From Craterostigma plantagineum (lineage: Eukaryota; Streptophyta; Magnoliopsida; Lamiales; Linderniaceae): DNA of 64,000 nt. The stretch covers positions 17,045 through 81,044 of the forward strand of contig JAPQWV010001586.1 of NCBI GenBank assembly GCA_027422505.1, in the 5' to 3' direction. The position numbers and the translations under genes were made by a program. The notes under the pieces were generated by a model that saw only the letters and a list, made by a program, of their open reading frames with translations, had not been told where the DNA came from and made no database searches. Below are positions 1 to 11,499 of this stretch, piece by piece (the stretch's first letter is position 1; each line of letters begins with the position of its first letter).

Positions 1-61
1 ACATCCACAAACATTCCACTATCTGAGTGTTGCTTTCATGTATCTGTTTTAATTGATGATG

Positions 62-63
<2 letters not shown>

Positions 64-105
<42 letters not shown>
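64..105. repeat. (AT)n microsatellite
   Basis: An uninterrupted AT dinucleotide run of about 42 bp, read directly from the sequence. No gene is visible next to it. Confidence 0.9.
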
Positions 106-107
<2 letters not shown>

Positions 108-439
108 ACCCGCTTGAAGTTTTTCTACAATTTATTCCTTTATATTCTGTCGTGTTGGTTTGCGTGCAAATCGACTCCTCGTTGACGTAGATGGCGTACC
201 TCTTTCTGCTATTCAAAGGACAGCTCCTATGGTATCGACTATACAGGCGTGCGTCCCTGTAGCGTCCTTTACAACCACGAAGTCGGGCTGTTGTATGGAG
301 GTTTGGAGATAAAGACGATGTCCTTGTCCTCGTCTGGCATCCAATCAGGCAGCGGCGACAACCGTATGAAGGAAACCAACCGACCGATTTAAGAAGAAAA
401 TGATGATCTGTGAAGGAGAGACCATGGTGAGTCTTAATT

Positions 440-1755
440 TTAAGTGAATAACGAAGATAATTTTATTTTGTTTGTCTTTATTGTGGAATGCAAAGTGTGA
501 AGTGTGAATGAAAATTCACCATTTATATAGTCGTGGGATTGGTTAGTCGGTCATCAGGTAAAACTCACTAACAATATAACCATACCCAAATGTGAAACAA
601 AGTTCAGATTGTGCAACAGTTCTAAAACTGTTTCAACTCCTACTTGCCTGTATTAATAATGTGTTGATATAGTCTACACATATTGAATCATATATTGTAT
701 GAAAGTTAAAGTCAACCATGTTCGTTGTTGCATGGTAGATGCACAATAAGCATTTTTATGTTATTATACGCATAGTCAGACTAATATAATTGAATCTGAT
801 GATATCTGTTCACATAAGATACCGAACCGAAATTTCGTAACAAATCGTTAAAGTACCGAACTTGCATTCGATTACCGAATTTGGTTATTCGGTAGAATAA
901 GCATTTTCACTAATAAGTTTAATTATATTTTAATATATATAATGGTAATATTAAATTATATCATTTAAATTCGAATATATACTTTAGTTATAATATGAAT
1001 ATCGGTGCAAACCGAACCGAATTGATTTTTTTTTTAATAAGATACGAAAAATTTTGTTCGGTGTTTTGTACCGAATTGTGTTTTTATTCGGTAACCGTAA
1101 GCACTTTGATATCAAAACAGATTGATGTAAGGACAAAAATGATGAACATATGCAGTGAGAGGAGGCCATGAGTATGTGTTTTAGTGAATAAATAAATTTG
1201 TCTAGTTTGTCGCAAAGTGTGAAGTTTGAATGAATTGTCGATCAATCATGGGGTTCGTGACTCTGCGGCCCGAACCACCACCAAGTAGTGGCCTTATTAT
1301 CTCGTGGGGATTGTTCCGTGTTCTACTGGTGCAAAATGGACAGGGTATGAGGACACGCTACATGATCACACGAACTTTAAGTTTTACTGAAGCAATCCCC
1401 ATCGGGTCAGAGCAACATAATCCAGGATTCGACATACGTGGTCCAAGTTCTACCGATCATCGATTACTTAGGCATGTTGACTGGTGAGTATAGTATTGTA
1501 TTAGAATTCTTCTTGAATTGTGTTGGAGTTCTTTATATACCTGAAATAATATATTGTTGATCTAATCTATATATATTTAATCATCTATCGTATGGAAAGC
1601 TTTAAAGTCAACCATTTGTTCGTTGCAATGCACGGTAAATGCAAATAAGCAATTTTTTAATTTTTCGTTATACTCATAATGTCTAAACTTTAATAATAAT
1701 TGAACTCTACATTGATATCAAAATAAATTGATGTAAGGATAAAAATGATGAACGA
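440..1755. repeat. Old tandem duplication, two diverged units
   Basis: Unit 1 (about 440-1158) and unit 2 (about 1170-1755) share ordered, diverged blocks. These are a 'gcaaagtgtgaag' block (about 490 and 1214), an 'aaagtcaacca' block (about 708 and 1603), an 'ataattgaa' block (786 and 1699) and a 'gatatcaaaa..attgatgtaagga' block (1108 and 1718). Unit 1 is longer mainly because a small hAT-like element sits at 807-1105. I recognise no protein in either unit, and the short ORF at 1230-1487 resembles nothing I know. Confidence 0.55.
807..1105. mobile_element. Small hAT-like non-autonomous element (CCGAACC type)
   Basis: This 299-bp insertion has subterminal 'accgaaccgaa' and 'ttcggtaacc' motifs in inverted orientation. 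It is flanked by atgatatc (799-806) and ttgatatc (1106-1113), a 7/8 match to an 8-bp target duplication. The second unit of the surrounding tandem duplication carries the corresponding site without it, near 1710-1720. There is no coding capacity. The TIRs are weak, so hAT membership rests on the duplication length and on similarity in design to the elements at 31237 and 51239. Confidence 0.55.
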
Positions 1756-2421
1756 TCTGCTGTGGTACGTCATATAACACATTAAGGTACCATATAGAAG
1801 CTGTATGGGGTACCGTATAAACGCGTGACGTGATACACAATACATACATAAAAATGTACGTCAAGACTGAGAAATTGATACAAACAGTAGAAGCGAAACT
1901 TATTTGTAAAAATTTCTGACATATGTATTGATTTGTAACTTTTTATTCAATTAAGTATTTTTTTTTATAAATGTCCCTAGATTCAATTTTGCTTGAGCTA
2001 AGAAACAGGTTTCAGAAAGCAAGATTACTAATTAACTGAATATTCAAAGGATTCCAGCAATAGACATGGTGATGCGGCTTTGTTATCGTTACACGCCGCT
2101 GGGGAACGGCTTCTGAAAAAAATTACGAAAAAATAATAATACGAAATTAACAGTTCAAACCGCAGTTAAACAACCCATAACTGAACCCGTAAAAACTACA
2201 CATTATATATGTGACAACTAGTTGTACTTATTCTTCTTCAAAACTCATAAGAAAACCTCAATGAAGACTGTTGCTATCATGTTATACATGAAAGACCTCA
2301 CTAATGATATTGAGGAGTACTCCCTTATCTCACTGCCAATGCTGAGCACCTTCGAATCGCGCAAAAGTAACCGAGCAGCGATACTTTCATGTACGTATGT
2401 TCTTACCAGTACTCAGTTAGT
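1756..2421. other. Intergenic, nothing recognised
   Basis: AT-rich sequence between the tandem duplication and the 3' end of the UDP-xylose transporter gene. It presumably includes that gene's 3' UTR. No RNA gene, conserved ORF or repeat could be identified. Confidence 0.5.
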
Positions 2422-4520
2422 TCAAGCACGAAGATCCTTGTCTGAATCCCAGACGATGCTCTTGGAGGAAGGATGATCATTTGTTATCGTATTGCCGCTT
2501 TCCACATGCAATAGGAGATCGGTTTCAGACTCCTTCGTCTGAAAAATAATAACCAAGATCTTATAAAGTGTACTGGACCGACTAACGAACTCATCATATC
2601 TGATATGTAAGCACAATTAGCTAGCTATTTTATTTATACAGCACCTGATTTAGCGATGATGCTTCGTCGGCCTTTTTCTTCTCAACAATACAATAATACG
2701 AATATAGGATCATACCAACCAGCGCAATCAGTATCCCGAGTATATTCCTCCAGTTAAAAGGATCATGGAGTAAAGCATACCAAATGCTAGCACCAGACAA
2801 GTTTTGAGGTGCCCAAGAACTTGATAGGTGACTGGAGATGTTTTTTCCTATGACGAGAAATGTGCTAAAATTGACGGAGATTGAGATCAGACAGGATAGA
2901 ACGATAAAAGCCTGCAGCATCAAGTAAGACCTTGCGTCGGATTATATATTTATCAAAATAACGTGATTGAAGAACAGCAAAGTTTGGGACTTACCACAAC
3001 GTCTGTTGTGTAATCGAAGGAGAATACGTTTTGGTTCGTCAAGAGCTTATCCAAGAAAGGACCTGAGATAAGCAAGGTCATTGCCTGGTAAAGGCAAGTT
3101 TGATACAGAAGTTGGGTTGAAGAGATCTTGTACTTCTTCTGTATCGTGTTGGTCATCTGTGAATAGTTGTTAAGGTCTGATGCAAATTTAATAAATGCAA
3201 AAGCAAACCCCACCGTAGTATTTTGGATTGAAGGGTGATCAAGTATCACAGTACCACAACTCAACTAAAAATATGCACCTAAATATGAAAAAAAGGATAC
3301 GATTTGCGCAACACAAGTAGTTATAACCGCAAGGAAAGAGAGAAATGAGCCAAGAACGTTCAGCTGTAGATCGGTAATTGTCGCAATACCAACACCAAGA
3401 AGCAGAATGATGAGAGAAAGCTTCACATTCTGACTGCAACCAGCAAAACAATAAGAATTAGAAAAATAAGCTTCTTCAGGTACTATATTTATATCTCTCC
3501 AGCTAGCATCACACAAGATAGACAAAGCACAATAGAAATGAACACAGCGACAATGCATAGTCACATGCTGACGGAATAAAATTACTTCACACGTTAAAAG
3601 GAGAACGAAACGGGAAAAAAACAATCATCATTTCCAGATAACTAAAGTAAATGGACATAGGGGGTCAACCTGAATTTTTTGCTTAAGAAAAGGGTCTCCA
3701 ACATTACTGTGCATGGGATGATTGCCAACTTTGTCATCTGGTAAAACATATAGATAATAGTCCATAAATGTATAGATGGACAATAAACATAGGAAATTCG
3801 ATTTACCTGATAGAAACCAACTGAATTGAAGCCCAAACTAAGATTTAACAAGCCAATGGAGATTCCATTCAGAATACCAAACCCAAGACGAGTTTGTGAA
3901 TCAATTGGCTTGTGCTCAAAAAACTTCATCGACAACGCCACATGCAGCGAGCAAAAAGTAACCAGTAGATGCCAGCTTGTCAGAGTTGTAGCTGCGAGAA
4001 AGAATCAATACAGTTACAACGCTAACTGATATCAACCTTTGCTATATAAATCGTCACATCTTTAGAAGAGATTTTGTTTTTGGGGATATGGGGGTATCCA
4101 AATAGAGACCTCTTCAATCAACTTGAATAGCTCTTTAGTTACCACTTTGTGATTTTGCATGTTGTTTGGACAACAAAATTGAGCTCTATCCAACTATCCA
4201 CTAGAAGCAACTTGAAATCTGCTATGTAGTATTTAGTCTAATCCTCAGTAATTGACAGCCTAGAATAGTGCTACATATCACATTGCATACGAGCTACAAA
4301 TACAAAATACAGGATCCAACTTAAAAACCATCATCCAAACTCACGGGGTAAGAAACTATCAAAAGTACCGAGAAAGTGAGAGAAAATCAAACTCACCAAA
4401 AATAAAGTGCAATGAGCTCATAAGCGCCTTGTTACAGATCACAATCGAGACCGATGAAACTACGGACAATGTCAGGGCCCCAACGGTCCCCAACTGAAAA
4501 CCCTTGCCCTCACTCATCAT
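2422..4520 (-). CDS. UXT: UDP-xylose transporter (UXT-type nucleotide-sugar transporter)
   Basis: A seven-exon gene: 4397-4520, 3807-3991, 3670-3737, 3301-3433, 2995-3156, 2645-2911, 2422-2538. The junctions join in frame to 351 residues, the usual length of plant UXT proteins. Exon 1 gives the N-terminus beginning MMSEGKGFQLG; exon 2 gives TTLTSWHLLVTF; exon 4 gives LLLGVGIATITDLQLN; the last exon gives the hydrophilic tail ending DSDKDLRA. UXT proteins are multi-pass Golgi/ER antiporters of the triose-phosphate-translocator/NST family; they bring cytosolic UDP-xylose into the lumen for xylan and xyloglucan synthesis. In exon 6, residues about 248-269 are out of register. An extra A in the run at 2841-2846 and a missing base near 2780 replace the normally invariant segment after VIGK, and the frame recovers at ALLHDPF. 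This could be sequence error or a damaged allele. The start is the first ATG of the conserved N-terminus; the second ATG three bases on is equally possible. Confidence 0.9.
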
Positions 4521-5350
4521 CAGCCTACAGATCAAAAACGTAAATCACCGATACCATCCAAAAAAAAATCGAAATCAAACGGACGATGCAATACAGTTAC
4601 AAAAACGCACCTGAGTTGATGAAATTATATGCAGACGAGATCTGTACCTCCGAGGTGGTTGATGCTGATCCTAGATTCGAGAAACCAGATGAAAATCAAT
4701 TAAAATTAGGGCAGATAGTTGCGAGGCCACCATCGTTGGTTCAACAAGCGTTTTGTAGCTTATGCGTGCCTCTCAATACACGTGATTTCGGCTGTAACTG
4801 AAACATTATGTGTGCAAATACATCTGTAACGCAGTATCTTTTAGGTCAGATCGTTGTTATCTTCTGAATGTGTGCGGTAGAAAAAAAAAAACTCACAAAA
4901 GGCGCATCTTCTTCTCCATGGAACGCGGGTGAAGCTGCGTGGGAAATGATGTTTGAAACGACGCCGTAATTGATTTATAATTAGTAATTGCTTGATAATT
5001 CGCTGTCAAAGGAATACATGTGATTCCCCACTGGCCATAGCTGATGTTTTTTCCTTTTTGTACTTCTATAATATTTTAATAATGGGAAGTTAGAATTAAA
5101 TATTTATTTTAAAATATATTCCCTCACAGGCAGTCGTGTGTCGTTGTTTCTTCTTCGTGCTACTGTTGAAAGCAGCCTGACTATTCAATTCGCAGACTGT
5201 CGTTCCTTTCTAAGTTATCATCCCTCTGATTGATTTCCAGCGTTGAAATCGAAGAAAGGTTGGATCTTGTTTTCTCTTGTATCTCTTTTGCCTTCCGATT
5301 GTCCCCTTGATTCTAACTTTTGGTGACTTAATTTTGTCAAATCGCAGCAA
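4521..5350. other. Divergent promoter region between UXT and RTNLB
   Basis: The two genes are transcribed away from this 830-bp interval. A probable 5'-UTR intron of the reticulon gene begins near 5257 (aaag/gttgga) and ends in the cag at about 5346-5348, just before its ATG. The ORF at 4586-4801 has no recognisable similarity and is taken as chance. Confidence 0.45.
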
Positions 5351-6538
5351 ATGTGCGACCCCAATTCCGGCGACGTATGCGGCGTTGATTCGAATTTCGA
5401 AGGCGTAATCGAGAATTCTGCGTCGACGAGCTCATCATCGTACAGGTTGCTGGGTCATCGGTCAACCGTTCATCAGATTATGGGTGGGGGCAAAGGTAAG
5501 CCTGCGTTTGATCAATCAATTAGTCGTTTTTTCCTTGATTTTCTCAGCTCCGACACGTGTAATTGTGCTGATGCACAAAGTTTCTTCTCTACAAATGTCC
5601 AAATCTAATCCATCCTCTCTTTAACCCTCTTTTTTTCTAGCTGCTGATGTCATGCTATGGAGACGACGGCGTGCTTCGATTGGCATAGTTGTTTCTGCTA
5701 CTGCTTCGTGGCTGCTCATCGAATTCTCTGGGATATCGTTTCTTTCCCTTTGTTCTGACTGTTGCTGATTCTAGTTGTGTTGCTGTTTCTACGAGCAAAC
5801 TATGCTTCATTTATGGATAAGTACATATTTTTAGCCTTCGAAGTTCGAGTAGCAAGCTTTTATCTTTTTCCTATCGAATCATTAAGGATGCCTTTTTGTT
5901 ACTTCAGGCAAATCCAGACTCTGCCTGGATTGGTTCTATCCGAAGAAATGGTAAACAACGCTGCTGCCTCGTTTCGTGCCAAAGTCAATTACATGCTGCT
6001 CATGGCTCACACGACATAACTTTTGGCAAGGACTTCAGATTGTTCTTCGTGGTTAGTCGTTTTATTTAACTTTCCTACTTTATCAATCTGTTTGCGTGTT
6101 GAATTCAATCTCCCCCTTTGGTTGCTAAAGAATACCGATAAGGAAAGAACTTTCGCTTGTCTGATGTAAAATCCAGGTTGTGATTGCCCTGTGGCTCCTA
6201 TCAGTGATTGGTAACCTGATATCTTTTGCCACTTTCACGTATATAGGTATGTTGGGTTAGCTAAAATCGAGCAATTTGCTTCTTATTGATGTGCCCTCAG
6301 AAACATTTGACACAGTTCTAGTTCTTTCTCTAACGCTGGTTTCGTATAATTCGATTACTGCAGGAATTATTTTTTCGATTACACTTCCAGCCTTGTACGA
6401 CAGATTCGAAAACCACGTAGATAGGTATGCTGGATGATCCATCAGAAATTTGCTAAGCATTACAAGATTGTCGACGAAAGCCTTCATACAGACTACCTCG
6501 GCCTGCGACTAAAGATAAAGATTCATAGCCTGAAGAAG
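5351..6538 (+). CDS. RTNLB: Reticulon-like protein (RTNLB), with frameshifts
   Basis: Five exons: 5351-5495, 5641-5820, 5908-6051, 6177-6246, 6364-6538. Exon 1 ends in [15 protein letters not shown] and continues with [10 protein letters not shown], the reticulon-domain start. The first hydrophobic hairpin follows ([19 protein letters not shown].. [17 protein letters not shown]), then an amphipathic loop, a second hairpin ([20 protein letters not shown]), and a tail with [21 protein letters not shown] proteins bend and tubulate the ER membrane. As read, the frame breaks four times: a base missing near 5760, an extra 'ac' near 6010, a base missing near 6434 and one near 6490. All splice sites are intact and every exon reads as a reticulon once the frame is followed, so sequence error and a young pseudogene are both possible. 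The gene ends about 470 bp before the Athila element. Confidence 0.8.
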
Positions 6539-7011
6539 GGTAAAACTCCTTCGACTGTTTGACAATTTACAACGAATCGTTTTCCACTCTTATGATGTAT
6601 GCTTTTTGGTTGGAGCAACTCGTTTTTCTTCTTTTTCACCCAGACGTCGTAAATCTACATCATTTGAACCGCAATTGATGTTTAACGTGCTGGTATTATT
6701 GCACTAATTGCCCAACAAATTTTTACAAACCAAGATTCTGGGTAATACCTCAGTGGACCCAAGGTACAACACTTGCGTGCCACTGCCGAGCGAAACGGAG
6801 GTTCTTTTAAAATATGGCCTTTGACCAGAAAAGTTTTTAAAAGTGGCCTCTTTGACGATTTTTTTAGGTCAATAGCCCCCAATTTAGTTAACTGCTAATT
6901 ACTTTTTCATACAATGTTTAGCTTAAAAAAAATAATGAAAATAAATAATTTTCAAAGAAATAGAAAAAAAAAGTAAAATGGCTCTGCTGCTGCATTAACG
7001 CCATGACAGCT
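6539..7011. other. Interval between RTNLB and the 5' LTR
   Basis: It holds the reticulon 3' UTR and then AT-rich sequence. None of the missing PRR 3' exons is found here on the minus strand, although this is where they would lie if the Athila element had simply inserted into the PRR intron. Confidence 0.5.
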
Positions 7012-8544
7012 TGATAAGTTCTGATTTTACATAAATATACACCCGTAAAAGTGTGTTATATGTGGTATTTATCTTTATATCATTCAATATTCTATGTTTA
7101 CATGCATATCTCATGTTTGCAGATATCAATGTGTACCCAACCGAAAAAGAAGAAAATCCCAAGCTAAAAGAATACATCGAAATCAAGAATGCAACTTGCA
7201 ATATTATTAAAGATCACAAGCAATAAAAGAGCCGTCAACATTCTACACTATCACACCCTTTCCTAGGTTGGAGGTTTGACAAATATTATTAAACTTTGGG
7301 GCCCTCTAGAAGAAGTGGAGATCAACTCTTGCTAAAATCGCATGCAAAAGTCTCACGTTGGTTAACATATTCAAAGAGAAGATCATGCATGCAATCTTCA
7401 AACATGCGCATGACCCACCAAATATGACTAAGGGACAAGAAAAAATAGCAACTACAACCATTATTTATACAAGCATCGATCGAGCAAACAAGGGAGGGGA
7501 TAGAGAGTTGGAGCTAAGGCCATTACAAATAAAAAAAAGGCAGCCTAAGTGAGCTTATTTCTCACGCACATCCCACACATAATATCACTCACGCAAGTCA
7601 CTAAGCCACGACGCAGCTACCTCTCCACACTTTACGGGCCAAGAGACGGGAGAAAGGCGTGATTCGTTCGAACGACGGGAGACACCGGCTCGAGCCGACG
7701 CCTTACGACTCGGTTATCGTTAAGGGACGAATTTTGTATTTTTATTTGACGTTGGCAACGATGCTTTCCTTTGATTCGTCGTTGTTGTTATCTTTTAATA
7801 TGCTAGCGTAAAATATTGTGTGATTAAGGCCGTGTTAGGCCGTATTATGACTACGTGATAATGTTATTCATATCATATTTAATCGTATGAGTCAAGTTAT
7901 GTGTTTTATGCTTGAGTTTAAGCTTGCGTATGTCTGATCAACATATGCAACGATATTTGATTGGTTTATTAGACGGACAAAGTGATTAAACCGGTTAGAA
8001 CAATAAATATAAAGCACCACGACGTAAAACCGACCAGAAATGGAATTCGGTTTCGTACGTGTGGTTCCGAGGTCTTAGACGCCGAAAGCGTCTAAACTCG
8101 GGGAATCTCACAAATATTAAATGCATGCGTAGGAACTACAGTCATTAGACATATAGGGATTGGTTCTCTGTCGCATAGGATCGTTATTTCGGGACAACGA
8201 GTAGGCGATTATTTTTAGAAAATTCTACCTGACTGAGCTCGTATTGATTATTTATGATTAATTATGTGAAAACTAGGAATAATGCGTGCCAAGCATGTGC
8301 CTCGATCACCTTGTCGTCATTCGTATATTTGCTTTAGTTGTTTATGATGCGCTTTTATTTGGATTGATTATTTTTAATATCAAAAATCATAAAAATACCT
8401 TATTTAAAAATCGCTCCAGTCTAAATTAAATTTCAGAGTAATATTTAAAATTAATCGAGCTGTCCTCGTGGATCGATACTTGGGATTTGTCCATTTTATA
8501 CTACTTGCACGACCTAGTACACTTGCTAGAACTCGAGCGTGTCA
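7012..8544 (+). repeat. Athila 5' LTR
   Basis: It begins TGATAAGTTCTG and ends GAGCGTGTCA (TG...CA). It is a direct repeat of 16225-17757 and both copies are 1,533 bp. Differences seen by eye are largely one-base indels in runs, such as aaaatccc against aaaatcc, with fewer substitutions. Confidence 0.93.
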
Positions 8545-8551
8545 CAGTTTT

Positions 8552-8569
8552 TGGCGCCGTTGCCGGGGA
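8552..8569 (+). other. Primer binding site, tRNA-Asp
   Basis: TGGCGCCGTTGCCGGGGA begins 8 bases after the 5' LTR. It is the reverse complement of the 3' end of plant tRNA-Asp including CCA, the primer typical of Athila elements. Confidence 0.9.
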
Positions 8570-9048
8570 CAGCGATATCATTAATTTTAAGTTTAATTCC
8601 GAGTTTAATTTAGATATTCTATTTTTATAAATTTTTTAGTATTATTATAATATATATGTTTTTCTTCTAGTAGAAGCTTTATTATTAATAATATTAATAT
8701 TATTTTTATTATAGTACTATTAATATTATTTTTCCGTACGTCACTACCAATTATATATATCTAAAAAAAAATATTATTATTTTTATTATTATCATTATTA
8801 TTATTATTAGTTATTGCAGTAGAACTATTATTTTTTTTCCTATATAAATATTATTATTTTAGTATATTATAATTGGCATTAATATTATTATAATCATCAT
8901 TTATATTTTTTTTACTTATATTTATTGTTATTATTTTTTATCTAAGTCATCACTACTTCATTATTATTATTATTATTTTTATTATTACTTTTATCGGACT
9001 TATTTACGTTGATTTTATATTTTTTTTTGCAGAAATATTATTCGGTGC

Positions 9049-10530
9049 ATGACACGAAACTCATATAAGGGACCATTATTATTCGACGCAGAAATCGAGG
9101 CGACGTGCCGACGCAACAACCGAAATCGTAGACAAAAGATGGAGGATCAAGAACGAGAGGAGACACGAGGAACAACACAATCACGGGATGGTTGCTCTAC
9201 GACCCACTTTGCTAAGCCAAGCACTTCCTGGGCACTTCGATGACAATGATCCAATTGCCATTCCACCAGGACCAAATAACCAATTCGAGATCAAACCTGT
9301 TACTATACAAATGGTGACCGGTTCAACATTCAGCGGCTTGACCAACGAGGATGCAAATGCCCACATTACCAAATTCTCACACAATATGCAAAACTATTAA
9401 ATATCCGGGTGTTTCTCGAGAAGTGATAAAACTGACATTCTTTCCGTTTTCTTTAGCAGGAACGCTTCCGAGTGGTTTTCGTCACTGCCGCATGCATCCA
9501 TACATAGTTGGGATGAACTGGTAGAATGTTTCCTGGGCAAATACTACCCGTTATCAAGAACGAGCGAAATTAGGGCTGAACTCGTAAACTTCAAACAACA
9601 AGGAGGAGAAACACTAAGCGACGCATGGAACAGATACAAGAATCTCCTCAGGCAATGCCCAAATCATAACATCCCATTGATCGTACAAATGCAGTCGTTC
9701 TTTTTAGGATTAAGCACACAAAATAAGCGAATCGTTGATGGAGGGTGTGGGCGAAGTTTCATGGAGTTAGGAGATACTGACGCACTCGCAACCATCGAGA
9801 GGGTTGCGGCCTACCCGGCGAGATACACGGTACAAGATCTAGACCGACGGACAGCTGGCGTGCATGAGATAAATAGTTCAATGGAAGCACAATTTGAGGC
9901 TATTCACCGGAGGCTAGATGCGATGCAAACCAAGGATCCGGAGTCGGCCAACTTCGTCCACAACAAAGCAAAGAACGTATACTCAAACACTTACGATCCG
10001 AGTTGGAGGAATCATCCAAACCTATCGTATGGCAATTCACACTACGAGAAGCCTCCTGGATTCCCAAGCCAACAAGAGCGACCACCTTTTCAGAAGCATC
10101 AAGGACAACAAAATACACAACAACAACCAAAAGCAAGTTGGGAGGAAGCGCTCGACAAATTGGTGGCGATACAAGGCAATGAGAATCGCAAGGCAGAGGA
10201 ACGTTTTCAAAGTCTAGAGACGAGGGTCAACACCAATTTTCAAGATCTACAGGCCACAATCCACAACCTTGCAACAACAGTGGGACAACTTGCGAGCACG
10301 GTATCCGAGCGCAAACAAGGCGCACTTCCGAGCGACACCGAGAAAAATCCTAGAGAGTACGCGAAGGCCATTCAACTACGAAATGGAAAGACGCTCGAGC
10401 CGGCTTCAGAAACCCAAAAGGCAGTGGAAGAGATCGAAACAGAAGATGCCGGCCAGAGTACTTCCACGATCACGAAGACGTTGGACTCTCCACCGCCCGA
10501 AGAGAAGGCCGAGCCACTACCACCGATAAA
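9049..10530 (+). pseudogene. Athila gag (frame-broken)
   Basis: The probable start is the ATG at 9049. The N-terminal part is spread over two frames (9049-9243 and 9188-9400), and the rest continues in the frame of 9677-10894. The capsid-like core shows NNQFEIKPVTIQMV, then a W-rich segment (EWFSSLPHASIHSWDELV), then the LLRQCPNHNIP segment typical of Athila gag, followed by a Q-rich linker and a coiled-coil-like stretch. The breaks make it non-functional as read. Confidence 0.85.
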
Positions 10531-11364
10531 GATTCGACCTCCATTTCCAGCTGCACTACGAAGAGGAAAACCTGATAAGCAATTTGAACGCTTTATTAAT
10601 ATTTTTAAGAAGCTTGAAATTAATATTCCTTTTGTTGAAGCGCTTTTGCAGATACCAAAGTATGCAAAATTCTTGAAGGAGCTACTGTCGAACAGGAATA
10701 AGTTGGAAGAACATGGTACGATAGCGCTCAATGAAGAATGTTCAGCTGTGCTACAAAGGAAGCTACCACCGAAGATCAAAGACAGAGGGAGTTTCTCAAT
10801 CCCTTGTTCTATAGGATCGCTCTCATTTACTAAAGTATTATGCGATTTAGGTGCAAGCATCAATTATTACCTTTTTCGCTTCTTAAGAAATTAGGAGTCG
10901 GTGAGCCAAAGCCCACATCTACGATACTCCAACTAGCAGATAGGTCAATCACTTACCCACGGGGAATCGTTGAGGATGTACTAGTGAAGGTTGGAGAACA
11001 CTACTTTCCAGCAGATTTTGTGGTATTAGACATGGAGGAAGATACCGATATGCCACTGATACTTGGAAGACCATTTCTAAATACGGCAAGAGCACTCATC
11101 GACGTCGGTAATGGTAAACTCATCTTACAAATAGGGGATGAAAAAGTAGTATTTGATGTTTATAAATCAATGAAACACCCCGCTGATGATGATTCATGCT
11201 CGTTTATTGATAGTATTGACTCATGTGCTTTTGAGTATTTTAAGGCTTTCAGGAACAAAGATGAGTTGGAAGCATGTTTAGTTGGAGAAGACATAGAAAA
11301 CAAAGCCGTTGGAATATGTCGTCGCGAGTCTAGAGGCAAATACACCTCACAGAAAGTCATTTAG
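10531..11364 (+). pseudogene. Athila aspartic protease region
   Basis: The gag-protease linker is followed by the retropepsin active-site motif LCDLGASIN near 10835-10860. Immediately after it the frame shifts from the 9677-10894 ORF to the 10840-11364 ORF. The second half shows the conserved MPLILGRPFLNTARALIDV segment. One frame change lies inside the domain. Confidence 0.85.
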
Positions 11365-11499
11365 ATCAAAATTTGAGCAACTCGATCGGACATTGGGACT
11401 GCAACCACGCCATCAATCGAGGATCCTCCAACTCTAGATTTAAAGCCTTTACCTAGCCATCTTAAATATGTTTATCTTGGTGCCTCTGACACTTTACCT

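Noticed and set aside
1230..1487. 85-residue ORF in the tandem duplication
   Set aside because: The sequence is not recognisable and the other unit shows no matching frame; kept only as part of the repeat description.
4586..4801. 71-residue ORF upstream of UXT
   Set aside because: It is in the promoter/leader interval, with no similarity and no supporting splice sites.
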